This document shows positions 34,523 through 45,182 of a DNA stretch of 64,000 nucleotides, one piece after another. How positions within the stretch are numbered: position 1 is the stretch's first letter; the number at the start of each line of letters is the position of its first letter. Origin of the DNA: Drosophila miranda (taxonomy: Eukaryota > Arthropoda > Insecta > Diptera > Drosophilidae). The translations under genes and the position numbers were made by a program. The DNA is taken from contig NC_046676.1 of NCBI RefSeq assembly GCF_003369915.1, forward strand, positions 3,720,001-3,784,000. Reading direction: 5' to 3'. Below the pieces are notes generated by a model. The model was not told where the DNA came from, searched no databases, and saw nothing but the letters and a program-made list of their open reading frames with translations.

Positions 34523-35727
34523 GTTATAAGTAATTATTAATTTCATTATTATAAAGTTAGTGGCGCCCAACAATGGGACCCAAAATAATTGGTAGAACCG
34601 CATCTCGATGTGGTCAACAATATCGCAGGAACACACATCAAAAACACTTTCGATTTTTCTGGCAAACTAGATACTATGTAGTGAGCTTGAGAAGAGAAGC
34701 ATATACGTTGGTCCGCTTTTATTCTCAAACTACGGTTGCTGCAGCATCTGGGCCAGAATAACGAGCTTCACAGTCAGCTAAATTTTGCAAATCAGTCGCA
34801 TAGGAGTTATTGTTGAGAAGTTGCTAGCAGCGATCGACAAGCCACGGCTGAAGACGTAGAGCTTAGTAGGCGATTAAATACCCTACAGTAATGGAGTCCG
34901 TAGCCCAACTAGTTAGACGTTTGGAAAAGCAGGGAAGAAGTCTTTAGATAAGTCTACCCTGACCACGGATAACAAGTTTTGGCAAAGACCCATCCACTTT
35001 CAGCAATAGTATGCGGCAGAGCTAGCCATCAAACGCTTGGAAAGACAGAACAATCTCTTTATAAAGAGTTTGCCTGGCCACGGGTGATGGAAAACCAGCA
35101 TACCTGTCCGCAGAAGCAAGAGTGCGAAGGAGAGTAAAGAAGACGAAACTGATTAGCTTCGATTTACTCGCACTTTAGCTTGCAGTCGTTGTTTTTGTCT
35201 TGCGGATCGGCGCGCCAAAGCAACAAAACATTTGGTTGTTGCGAGGGCTGATTAGCACGGCACAAGTAGCGGTAAATTATGTTTGTTCTTTCTTCTCACA
35301 CCAGTTCCAATAGGATTTTTTTTTCAGGGGAACTAAGCTATGCTTGAAGGCAAATAAATGTTTTTGTATTTCTTTATATATTGCGGTTTTTACAAAATAT
35401 TATTTTTTATTTATAATTTGTTTTATGTTTTGTTTTCAACAATAAACGCGTCTCAATTCCTCAAGCGGCAAAAAAAAAAAAAAAAAGTGTCACAAACGAA
35501 GGTGTTAGGAGAGAACAAGGGTGATAAAACGCGGAACAGCTGGTTCAGTTGAGATAGGTCATTGACCGGCAGAGAGTTGTGAGCGCTGAAGAAGGAAAGG
35601 CTAGTTGAAGTACCGAAGGGAATTGAGCGGGTCAGCTGTTTTGAATCTCGAATCGTTGAATCTCGTTGATAGTGAGTGACAGAGTAAGCGGAAGTTAACA
35701 GTTGGAGATAAAGGGAACGTATTAATA
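34523..35727 (+). other. Leader of copy 1 (LTR to gag)
   Basis: A 1.2 kb untranslated leader. It contains the primer binding site and a stretch at 34891-35090 that looks like decayed coding sequence (see findings). A T-rich tract ending TTTCAG at about 35329 could be a splice acceptor, and an A-run lies at about 35469-35486. No intact ORF of note. Confidence 0.6.
34561..34578 (+). promoter_or_regulatory. Primer binding site, copy 1
   Basis: TGGCGCCCAACAATGGGA resembles the tRNA-Lys-type sites of gypsy elements. It begins 38 nt after the LTR end, unusually far. Confidence 0.6.
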
Positions 35728-37149
35728 ATGGAGGGAGAACCTGTAGATCCGTCCGTCTGCATTCTGTGTGGAGAAGAGTTTGGATCTCAGCAGTTATACA
35801 AGACCAGGTGTGGCCACGAATTTCATAAAGCTTGCATAGTGCCATATTCGAGGGAAAATGCCAAATGTCCTAGGTGTGAAGGAGTCACTTTTGACTTGCA
35901 AGGCTGCGCATCGGGCTCGGGCATGCAAACCGCCAAACAGCAGGCAGGAGGCAAAGAAAAAGCTTCAGGCACCCCAGCGGCGGGAGCACCCGTTAATAAC
36001 CCAGGGTCGGCTCCAGTGGATAGCGGGAATATAGGGATCATGATTACCCAAGCAGTGCGGGCCATGCAAAACGACCTTTTATCCCAGTTGTCGGAGCAGA
36101 TGGCGCAAATAATACAAACCAATGTCGCTGCTCATCTTCAACTGACTGGCCGAGATCATCATACTCGAAACTTAGCTCAGGACCATAGTTCGCAGGGTCA
36201 GGAAGCAGGCGGAGGCCGAGAATCGACAGGATTTTACAGAGAGGGCAGAGACACTCCTAGAAGTTTAGCTTCCGACCTGTCCCAAAGGCCGGACAAGGTC
36301 GTACACATTATGAATGGTTGGAAGCTACGATTTAGCGGGAATGCGGAAGGAATTAGCGTTGATAATTTTATCTATAGAGTAGAAGCTCTTACCCATTCAA
36401 CGCTGGAAAGCAACTTCGCGGTGCTATGTAGCAACGCTAGCATCCTCTTTGACGGAAAGGCTCGTGAATTCTTTTGGAGGTTTCAGAGGTCAGTGGTAGT
36501 TGTACGATGGGACTTGCTTTGTCAGGCATTAAGGAAACAGTTCCGAGACACTCGCACGGATGTGGACATTCGAGAAGCGATCAGGGACCGGAAGCAAAAA
36601 GAAAAGGAAGGGTTCGATGCTTTTTATGACGCCATAGTTCAGCTAATGGATAGTTTAGAGTCTCCCTTGCCAGAAAAGTCTGTGGTAGACATACTGCGAA
36701 GGAATTTGAGGCCCGAAGTAAGGCACGAGTTGCTCAATATAAACATAACTTCGGTTGGGGAGCTCAGGGAAATATGCAGACGAAGAGAGAGTTTCCTGGA
36801 TGACGTGAGACGGAATTATGGTTATCAAAAGAGTGTCCCTTTCCGTAGGCAAGTGGCTGAGTTGGTGGAGGAGCACATGTCTGATGACGCAACGGAGTTT
36901 TCCGAAGGGGAGGGCGAAGGCGAAATAGGAGCGTTGGCCTTGGTATGTTGGAACTGCCATAAGGAAGGACATCGGTACCAGGATTGCGAATCCAAACGCA
37001 AGATCTTTTGCTATGGGTGTGGCATTCCAAACATTTACAAACCAGCTTGTGAAAAATGTCAGAAAAAAAACGGCAGGGCGAGCACACAGCCTCGTCAGCT
37101 TCAAAGTGTGCGTCGCCAAAAATCCGCGAACCCAGACGCCAGCCAGTAG
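35728..37149 (+). CDS. gag: Gag with N-terminal RING-H2 finger (copy 1)
   Basis: 473 aa. Residues 11-50 form a canonical RING-H2 pattern: C11, C14, C28, H30, H33, C36, C47 and C50, with spacing C-x2-C-x13-C-x-H-x2-H-x2-C-x10-C-x2-C. A low-complexity linker follows. A retrotransposon Gag capsid-like region spans about 195-355 (MNGWKLRFSGNAEGISVDNF, then KAREFFWRFQRS). The C-terminus has a CCHC zinc knuckle (C407, C410, H415, C420) and a second Cys cluster C428-x2-C-x9-C-x2-C. The capsid and nucleocapsid parts package the RNA. A RING at the start of Gag is unusual; it could be an E3-ligase-like or dimerisation module, but function is inference. The last 31 codons overlap the protease frame at a slippery site. 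Confidence 0.9.
   Translation: MEGEPVDPSVCILCGEEFGSQQLYKTRCGHEFHKACIVPYSRENAKCPRCEGVTFDLQGCASGSGMQTAKQQAGGKEKASGTPAAGAPVNNPGSAPVDSGNIGIMITQAVRAMQNDLLSQLSEQMAQIIQTNVAAHLQLTGRDHHTRNLAQDHSSQGQEAGGGRESTGFYREGRDTPRSLASDLSQRPDKVVHIMNGWKLRFSGNAEGISVDNFIYRVEALTHSTLESNFAVLCSNASILFDGKAREFFWRFQRSVVVVRWDLLCQALRKQFRDTRTDVDIREAIRDRKQKEKEGFDAFYDAIVQLMDSLESPLPEKSVVDILRRNLRPEVRHELLNINITSVGELREICRRRESFLDDVRRNYGYQKSVPFRRQVAELVEEHMSDDATEFSEGEGEGEIGALALVCWNCHKEGHRYQDCESKRKIFCYGCGIPNIYKPACEKCQKKNGRASTQPRQLQSVRRQKSANPDASQ
37065..37071 (+). promoter_or_regulatory. Gag-pro -1 frameshift heptamer (copy 1)
   Basis: A AAA AAC lies in the correct phase: the zero-frame codons are AAA and AAC. The frame one base back continues into the protease. 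The same heptamer is at 44691-44697 and 52361-52367 in the other copies. Confidence 0.7.
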
Positions 37150-37556
37150 AAAAGCATCACCAGGCAGTTATAGATACAACCATTCCAGTCCAGTCCGTCA
37201 GTAGTGTAGCAACAAATTTATGGCACAATTTCCTTAATTCTCATTCAGATGCAGAGGCTGCAGAAACACTGTTCCGTCGTAAATCCAATTCAAGACACTC
37301 CAAACGGATGAGATCATTTTGGAAGGCAGCTAAATCAATAAATGCGATTAGGTACAAAGAGCTAGATAAACGTCCGTACGCAGAGGTAAACATTTTTGAG
37401 CGGCCAGTGCTTGGGTTGTTAGATACGGGGGCAGCGATGAGTGTAGTTGATGGGAATTTGGCTAAACAAATAATCACCAGTAGGATTCCATTTAAACGGG
37501 GAATCTCAGTTGCTCATACTGCAGATGGCAAGCGGCAGTCAATCTGGGGCGATTGA
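37071..37556 (+). CDS. pro: Aspartic protease frame (copy 1)
   Basis: Expressed only if the ribosome slips back one base from gag. The active-site motif LLDTGAAMSVVDG is at about 37418-37456, preceded by a basic spacer. It matures Gag and Pol as a homodimer. The frame ends with TGA at 37554-37556, just as the pol frame, again one base back, is open. Confidence 0.8.
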   Translation, partial: RQGEHTASSASKCASPKIREPRRQPVEKHHQAVIDTTIPVQSVSSVATNLWHNFLNSHSDAEAAETLFRRKSNSRHSKRMRSFWKAAKSINAIRYKELDKRPYAEVNIFERPVLGLLDTGAAMSVVDGNLAKQIITSRIPFKRGISVAHTADGKRQSIWGD

Positions 37557-40325
37557 GAACTCCAGTCACCTATGATAAGGTTGTGAAGGACTTGGAACTA
37601 CATATCATTCCGTCGCTTAGCCAGGACTTATATCTAGGAATCGATTTTTGGTCTACGTTCAATTTTTTACCTCCGGAGATGCAGGTAGCAGAAATTTGTC
37701 AGGAATCGCATGAACTAACTCTAAGCCAGAAAGAGGATTTGCAGAAGGTGGTGTCGGGATTTCCATCCTTTGCAGTCTCTGGTTTGGGTAGAACATCGGT
37801 TTTGTCGCACTCGATCGATGCAGGAGATGCCAAGCCCGTAAAACAACGGCATTTTCCCGTGTCACCAGCAGTGGAGAAATTTCTGTATTCTGAAGTGGAC
37901 AGGATGCTCAAATTAGGAGTTATTGAGGAATCTGATAGCGCCTGGTCCTCTCCAGTTGTGCTAGTCCAGAAACCGGGAAAGGTTAGACTTTGCCTAGACA
38001 GCCGGAAGGTCAATGCCGTTACACGAAAGGATGCCTATCCGTTGCCGCAAATAGACGCTATACTAAGTCGCCTCCCCAGAGCAATGTTCATCTCAAGTCT
38101 GGATCTCAAGGATGCCTATTGGCAGATACCCTTGGACCCGGGGTCTCGGGACAAAACTGCTTTCACAATTCCGGGTAAACCTCTATATCAGTTCAAGGTC
38201 ATGCCGTTCGGTCTCACCAACGCGTCGCAAACCATGACCAGATTGATGGACAAGGTGATCCCGGCGGAACTTCGCAATGAAGTCTTCGTCTACTTGGATG
38301 ACTTGTTAATCGTTTCCGATAGCTTTGCGTCGCATCTAAAGGTATTGAGAGTTGTAGCGCAGCATGTTCGATTGGCCGGATTAACGCTTAACGTGGAAAA
38401 GAGCAAATTGTGTCATTCGAACGGATCCCGGGAAAATTTCGGCCATGATAGACTTTCCAGTACCGAACTCTCTGAAAGCCTTACGGAGATTCCTTGGAAT
38501 GGTTGGATGGTATCGTAAATTTATAGCAAATTTTGCGTCGATAGCTTCCCCTCTCACTGACTTGCTGAAACCTAAGTGCAGATTTGTCATGACACCAGAA
38601 GGACGTACAGCGTTCGAGGAACTTAAAAAATTGTTGTGCTCTGCGCCAGTTCTTCGCAGTCCGGATTTCAACCAGCCGTTCTTTGTGCATTGCGATGCCA
38701 GCAAATCAGGAGTTGGAGGCGTCTTGGTTAAAAAGACTCCAGAGGGAGACGAATTTCCGATAGCTTTTGTGTCGAAAAAACTTAATAAGGCGCAAAGAAA
38801 TTATTCTGTGACCGAGCAAGAGTGTCTGGCGGCAATCGTTTGCATCAACCGTTTCAGAGCCTACATTGAAGGACATGATTTTACGGTTATCACCGATCAT
38901 GCATCTCTGAAATGGCTCATAACTCAGACGGATCTACATTCGCGGCTAGCCCGATGGGCATTAAAGTTACAGGGCTTTAACTTCAAAATTGAACACCGCA
39001 GTGGTCGTTTAAATGTTGTACCCGATGCCTTGTCCAGAGTCAATGAAGAAGATTTGGCGGCCGTGGATGTTGGTTATGGTCAAGCAGTTGATCTCGAGTC
39101 CCCAGCTTTTAAGTCCGCCGAGTATGTAGAACTGGCAAGCAGAATAAAAGCCAATGACGTTAACCTGCCGGATCTGAGGGTGGTCGAAGGTCTTGTGTAC
39201 AGGAAGTGTGATTTCGCCACAGGGAGTACTCTTCATGATAATTTTATCTGGAAGTTATGGATCCCACAGAGTCTTATTCCAGAGGTATTAGCCAATGCTC
39301 ACGACCATCCCTTAGCATCGCATGGGGGAGTTCATAAGACTTTAGAGCGAGTGCGACAGTTTCTCTATTGGCCAAGTTTAGTCAAAGATGTAAAAGCATA
39401 TGTACTCGCGTGCGACACGTGCAAATCTACTAAAGCACCGAACTCTGTCCATCGACCCCCGATGGGAGTGGCACCTGAGTCGCAGAGGTTTTTCCAAAAG
39501 CTATACGTCGACTTTCTAGGCCCGTATCCACGATCAAAAAACGGGAACATTGGTATATTTATAGTGTTAGATCACTATTCAAAGTTCGTCTTTCTGAAAG
39601 CTGTCAAAAAACTAACGGCTGATCTTGTGATCAAGTATCTGCAGCAAGATCTGTTTCATACTTTTGGCTTTCCGGAGATCATTGTATCGGACAATGGCTC
39701 TCAATTTAAGTCGGAAGTTTTCCAGAAGTTTCTCAAGGCGCACAAGATATCACATACGGCCACAGCAGTATACTCTCCGCAGTCGAATGCGTCAGAGCGA
39801 GTAAACCGGTCGGTAATTGCCGCCATTCGCTCATATGTGAGGGCAGATCAGAAAAATTGGGACGAGGAGCTGAGCAGTATCTGTTGCGCATTGCGAACCG
39901 CGGTCCATTCCAGCCTCGGAACTTCGCCGTATTATATGGTATTTGGGCAACAGTTCGTTAGCTCCGGGGAAACAGACAAAATTCTGAGAGCTCTTCGATT
40001 GTTGGAGGATAAATCCCTAGTGTTTTCCAAGGAGGATTCGTTAGAGTTGGTACGTAGCAAGGCTTTAACGATAATGGAGAAGCAAAGGGCGAAAAACGAA
40101 CGGATTTACAATTTGAGATCAAGGGAGATTTCGTATCAAGTGGGCCAAGAGGTGTTCAGAAAGAACTTCAAGCAAAGTAACTTCCAGGCTGGCTATAGTG
40201 CCAAACTGGGCCCAGCATATGTGAAGGCCAGAATACGCAAGAAAATAGGGTATGCTTACTATGAATTAGAGGATCTGCAAGGACGGTCTATTGGGCGATA
40301 CCACGCGAAAGACTTAAAACAATAG
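37553..40325 (+). pseudogene. pol: Pol (RT-RNase H-integrase), broken by 44-bp deletion (copy 1)
   Basis: The first part is open to 38518. A 44-bp deletion at about 38408, after the LNVEKSK segment following the RT palm, shifts the frame. Downstream RNase H and integrase sequence stays open from 38445 to 40325 but in another frame. The YLDD catalytic box survives. Also differs by Glu for Lys in VIEESDS. Confidence 0.9.
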
Positions 40326-40379
40326 CTGATCCGCGCAGTTTGGGATCCGACTTGTGTGATACCACTAAGTCAGATCTTC

Positions 40380-40388
40380 GGCAGGGGG
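40380..40388 (+). promoter_or_regulatory. Polypurine tract, copy 1
   Basis: GGCAGGGGG, four bases (TATT) before LTR2. Primes plus-strand synthesis. Confidence 0.6.
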
Positions 40389-40392
40389 TATT

Positions 40393-42148
40393 TGTAACGC
40401 TTGGATCAGCCGAGAGAGCTAGTTCGCAGCGCCATCTAGTGGTCGGCACCGTAATGGCCGTGGCAGAGCATACACCCTCTATGGGCTAGGTTTGGGAGGT
40501 CACGAAAAGGGGCATAGGGAAGGATGATAGATTTAACAGCCCAGATTGTCAACTTTCTCTGGCATTTCCCTTGTTCTATGAGAGGGCCCGAAGGTTCTAG
40601 CATGTTGAGGGGCTTGGCTTCGGTCTCTTCCCGTTTTGGCGCTCGACCCGAGCATTCGTTTTCTTTTATCAGAAAAAAAAAAAATATATTTTTATCTAAG
40701 TGCTTCAGAAACGAGAAAGTCTCGAGTTAATTCGGCGTTAGTTTTTCCAAGCTAGGACCGGCTATTGGCGCAGTTTATACGGCAGAAGAGGAACGCCGTG
40801 TCGTCGCATTTTCATTACAATACCGACCCGGTTCAGCTTCACGGATCCAAAGACGCCGAGGCGTCGAGTAGATCGAGAGGCCGAGGGACGCAAAAGGGGT
40901 CCAGAGGAGCAGCCGAAGCTGCGGTGGAAAATTTACAGGCCCAAGTACCCGGGCACCAACGACGCTAGCGGCAGTTGAGTGGTTTTTGGAAGAGGAAAAA
41001 ACTCCATCTTCTGGTGGGAGAGCGAGACAAGGAAGGGCTACATAGCGCAGACTGAGCGCGACCAAGAACAGTCTGAGATTTCGAGTGGCGGCGCGAGTGG
41101 TCGTCGAAAACAGCCCGATTGCGGAAGGTCGGGAAGAGATCGGGAAGGCAGAAATTTGAAAAGAAATAATATGTGTATTGTCGAGTGTTTTATGTTAATT
41201 TAAATAATTTTTTTTTGTTAGTTTTTTTTGAGAAAGACATCGGCAGTCGGCAAGGGGCGGCGCGAACGAGAAAAAGAAAAGGGGCGAGAAAGTTTTTTTT
41301 TAATGTAATGAGTCGCTCAAAGTAAGTGTGGAGAGAGGGAAGTGGGGAATTTGTGAGTGAGTTTTTGTTGTGCTTTATGCCACTCCCTATCGGAGTTCTC
41401 GTTCCAGGTCCGATTCTCCTCCGGAAAGCTCTTTCGTCGGTGGACATGCGGATCTGCGGTTGAGTGTGAAAGAGAAATGTAAAAGACTCAACTCGAACGA
41501 TTTGACTCGAGTCCCACTGAACAAGTAAAGAGGAGAGGGACAAATACTTTATATGCTTCCCCCCTTACTGTTTCTATTTCTTCCCCCTTTCGGTTTGGCC
41601 GTTGTTAATCTTTTTATATGTGAAATAATTATTCATTTTGTTTATCACTATTATTAAGTCATTTTGAAATTCCATCTATTTTATCTGTTTTATGCGTACC
41701 TATTTTTGGGTTAGGTTTAGTTTTAGTTTAGAAATTTGTTTATGTAGGGTTCAATAAATTTTATAATGTTCTAGAATATAGTTTTTGTTTGCCTTCGGCT
41801 AGCCAGATGCCCCTGAGAGCCCCATGAGAACGCAGAGGGGTCATTCCGTGAAAATTGCGACCTAGGGATGGCCAAGGAAGGGAGGGTCAATCCGCTTCAA
41901 CGAGATCGGAGGCGAGGAAAAGCGTTCGGGAACAGGTAGAAGAAAGAGCCAATTATGTGTTCAGTCGAATTTTAGGTCCAAATTAACTCTCGTCGTAGCA
42001 CGCACAGATTATAACCTTGTAATAATGAGAATAGGCATTAAGTGAGAGGAGGGCAAGATCACCACCCCAACTAGCCGACGAGCCTCCCAGCCGGGAATAT
42101 CCGCGTGCCCCCTTCTCTCACTCCCCGACACCTGCCAAGTTCGTTACA
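40393..42148 (+). repeat. LTR2 (shared by copies 1 and 2)
   Basis: About 1756 bp, same termini. AATAAA at 41753-41758. Shares the state ACCTAGGG with LTR1, where LTR3 and LTR4 have ACCTATGG. Confidence 0.92.
40429..40442 (-). promoter_or_regulatory. CTCF-consensus-like site in LTR2
   Basis: Identical 14-mer to that in LTR1. Confidence 0.5.
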
Positions 42149-43353
42149 GTTATAAGTAATTATTAATTTCATTATTATAAAGTTAGTGGCGCCCAACAAT
42201 GGGACCCAAAATAATTGGTAGAACCGCATCTCGATGTGGTCAACAATATCGCAGGAACACACATCAAAAACACTTTCGATTTTTCTGGCAAACTAGATAC
42301 TATGTAGTGAGCTTGAGAAGAGAAGCATATACGTTGGTCCGCTTTTATTCTCAAACTACGGTTGCTGCAGCATCTGGGCCAGAATAACGAGCTTCACAGT
42401 CAGCTAAATTTTGCAAATCAGTCGCATAGGAGTTATTGTTGAGAAGTTGCTAGCAGCGATCGACAAGCCACGGCTGAAGACGTAGAGCTTAGTAGGCGAT
42501 TAAATACCCTACAGTAATGGAGTCCGTAGCCCAACTAGTTAGACGTTTGGAAAAGCAGGGAAGAAGTCTTTAGATAAGTCTACCCTGACCACGGATAACA
42601 AGTTTTGGCAAAGACCCATCCACTTTCAGCAATAGTATGCGGCAGAGCTAGCCATCAAACGCTTGGAAAGACAGAACAATCTCTTTATAAAGAGTTTGCC
42701 TGGCCACGGGTGATGGAAAACCAGCATACCTGTCCGCAGAAGCAAGAGTGCGAAGGAGAGTAAAGAAGACGAAACTGATTAGCTTCGATTTACTCGCACT
42801 TTAGCTTGCAGTCGTTGTTTTTGTCTTGCGGATCGGCGCGCCAAAGCAACAAAACATTTGGTTGTTGCGAGGGCTGATTAGCACGGCACAAGTAGCGGTA
42901 AATTATGTTTGTTCTTTCTTCTCACACCAGTTCCAATAAGATTTTTTTTTCAGGGGAACTAAGCTATGCTTGAAGGCAAATAAATGTTTTTGTATTTCTT
43001 TATATATTGCGGTTTTTACAAAATATTATTTTTTATTTATAATTTGTTTTATGTTTTGTTTTCAACAATAAACGCGTCTCAATTCCTCAAGCGGCAAAAA
43101 AAAAAAAAAAAAGTGTCACAAACGAAGGTGTTAGGAGAGAACAAGGGTGATAAAACGCGGAACAGCTGGTTCAGTTGAGATAGGTCATTGACCGGCAGAG
43201 AGTTGTGAGCGCTGAAGAAGGAAAGGCTAGTTGAAGTACCGAAGGGAATTGAGCGGGTCAGCTGTTTTGAATCTCGAATCGTTGAATCTCGTTGATAGTG
43301 AGTGACAGAGTAAGCGGAAGTTAACAGTTGGAGATAAAGGGAACGTATTAATA
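42149..43353 (+). other. Leader of copy 2
   Basis: Near-identical to the copy 1 leader; same decayed coding-like stretch. Confidence 0.6.
42187..42204 (+). promoter_or_regulatory. Primer binding site, copy 2
   Basis: Same sequence and 38-nt spacing as copy 1. Confidence 0.6.
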
Positions 43354-44775
43354 ATGGAGGGAGAACCTGTAGATCCGTCCGTCTGCATTCTGTGTGGAGA
43401 AGAGTTTGGATCTCAGCAGTTATACAAGACCAGGTGTGGCCACGAATTTCATAAAGCTTGCATAGTGCCATATTCGAGGGAAAATGCCAAATGTCCTAGG
43501 TGTGAAGGAGTCACTTTTGACTTGCAAGGCTGCGCATCGGGCTCGGGCATGCAAACCGCCAAACAGCAGGCAGGAGGCAAAGAAAAAGCTTCAGGCACCC
43601 CAGCGGCGGGAGCACCCGTTAATAACCCAGGGTCGGCTCCAGTGGATAGCGGGAATATAGGGATCACGATTACCCAAGCAGTGCGGGCCATGCAAAACGA
43701 CCTTTTATCCCAGTTGTCGGAGCAGATGGCGCAAATAATACAAACCAATGTCGCTGCTCATCTTCAACTGACTGGCCGAGATCATCATACTCGAAACTTA
43801 GCTCAGGACCATAGTTCGCAGGGTCAGGAAGCAGGCGGAGGCCGAGAATCGACAGGATTTTACAGAGAGGGCAGAGACACTCCTAGAAGTTTAGCTTCCG
43901 ACCTGTCCCAAAGGCCGGACAAGGTCGTACACATTATGAATGGTTGGAAGCTACGATTTAGCGGGAATGCGGAAGGAATTAGCGTTGATAATTTTATCTA
44001 TAGAGTAGAAGCTCTTACCCATTCAACGCTGGAAAGCAACTTCGCGGTGCTATGTAGCAACGCTAGCATCCTCTTTGACGGAAAGGCTCGTGAATTCTTT
44101 TGGAGGTTTCAGAGGTCAGTGGTAGTTGTACGATGGGACTTGCTTTGTCAGGCATTAAGGAAACAGTTCCGAGACACTCGCACGGATGTGGACATTCGAG
44201 AAGCGATCAGGGACCGGAAGCAAAAAGAAAAGGAAGGGTTCGATGCTTTTTATGACGCCATAGTTCAGCTAATGGATAGTTTAGAGTCTCCCTTGCCAGA
44301 AAAGTCTGTGGTAGACATACTGCGAAGGAATTTGAGGCCCGAAGTAAGGCACGAGTTGCTCAATATAAACATAACTTCGGTTGGGGAGCTCAGGGAAATA
44401 TGCAGACGAAGAGAGAGTTTCCTGGATGACGTGAGACGGAATTATGGTTATCAAAAGAGTGTCCCTTTCCGTAGGCAAGTGGCTGAGTTGGTGGAGGAGC
44501 ACATGTCTGATGACGCAACGGAGTTTTCCGAAGGGGAGGGCGAAGGCGAAATAGGAGCGTTGGCCTTGGTATGTTGGAACTGCCATAAGGAAGGACATCG
44601 GTACCAGGATTGCGAATCCAAACGCAAGATCTTTTGCTATGGGTGTGGCATTCCAAACATTTACAAACCAGCTTGTGAAAAATGTCAGAAAAAAAACGGC
44701 AGGGCGAGCACACAGCCTCGTCAGCTTCAAAGTGTGCGTCGCCAAAAATCCGCGAACCCAGACGCCAGCCAGTAG
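43354..44775 (+). CDS. gag: Gag with RING-H2 finger (copy 2)
   Basis: 473 aa, open. Met to Thr in NIGITITQ. All eight RING ligands and both zinc clusters are kept. Confidence 0.9.
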   Translation: MEGEPVDPSVCILCGEEFGSQQLYKTRCGHEFHKACIVPYSRENAKCPRCEGVTFDLQGCASGSGMQTAKQQAGGKEKASGTPAAGAPVNNPGSAPVDSGNIGITITQAVRAMQNDLLSQLSEQMAQIIQTNVAAHLQLTGRDHHTRNLAQDHSSQGQEAGGGRESTGFYREGRDTPRSLASDLSQRPDKVVHIMNGWKLRFSGNAEGISVDNFIYRVEALTHSTLESNFAVLCSNASILFDGKAREFFWRFQRSVVVVRWDLLCQALRKQFRDTRTDVDIREAIRDRKQKEKEGFDAFYDAIVQLMDSLESPLPEKSVVDILRRNLRPEVRHELLNINITSVGELREICRRRESFLDDVRRNYGYQKSVPFRRQVAELVEEHMSDDATEFSEGEGEGEIGALALVCWNCHKEGHRYQDCESKRKIFCYGCGIPNIYKPACEKCQKKNGRASTQPRQLQSVRRQKSANPDASQ

Positions 44776-45182
44776 AAAAGCATCACCAGGCAGTTATAGA
44801 TACAACCATTCCAGTCCAGTCCGTCAGTAGTGTAGCAACAAATTTATGGCACAATTTCCTTAATTCTCATTCAGATGCAGAGGCTGCAGAAACACTGTTC
44901 CGTCGTAAATCCAATTCAAGACACTCCAAACGGATGAGATCATTTTGGAAGGCAGCTAAATCAATAAATGCGATTAGGTACAAAGAGCTAGATAAACGTC
45001 CGTACGCAGAGGTAAACATTTTTGAGCGGCCAGTGCTTGGGTTGTTAGATACGGGGGCAGCGATGAGTGTAGTTGATGGGAATTTGGCTAAACAAATAAT
45101 CACCAGTAGGATTCCATTTAAACGGGGAATCTCAGTTGCTCATACTGCAGATGGCAAGCGGCAGTCAATCTGGGGCGATTGA
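44697..45182 (+). CDS. pro: Aspartic protease frame (copy 2)
   Basis: Same motif and frame relation to gag and pol as copy 1. Confidence 0.8.
   Translation, partial: RQGEHTASSASKCASPKIREPRRQPVEKHHQAVIDTTIPVQSVSSVATNLWHNFLNSHSDAEAAETLFRRKSNSRHSKRMRSFWKAAKSINAIRYKELDKRPYAEVNIFERPVLGLLDTGAAMSVVDGNLAKQIITSRIPFKRGISVAHTADGKRQSIWGD

Noticed and set aside
34573..34761. 62-codon frame overlapping the primer binding site
   Set aside because: It starts inside the primer site and has no domain; judged a chance frame in the leader.
37491..37497. T TTA AAC slippery heptamer upstream of the pro stop
   Set aside because: It is out of phase with the protease reading frame (zero-frame codons are TTT AAA CGG) and the -1 frame meets a TAA there, so it cannot serve the pro-pol shift.
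40322..40392. Envelope gene after pol
   Set aside because: Only about 67 bp separate the pol stop from the LTR, so no env is present and an errantivirus-type element is excluded.
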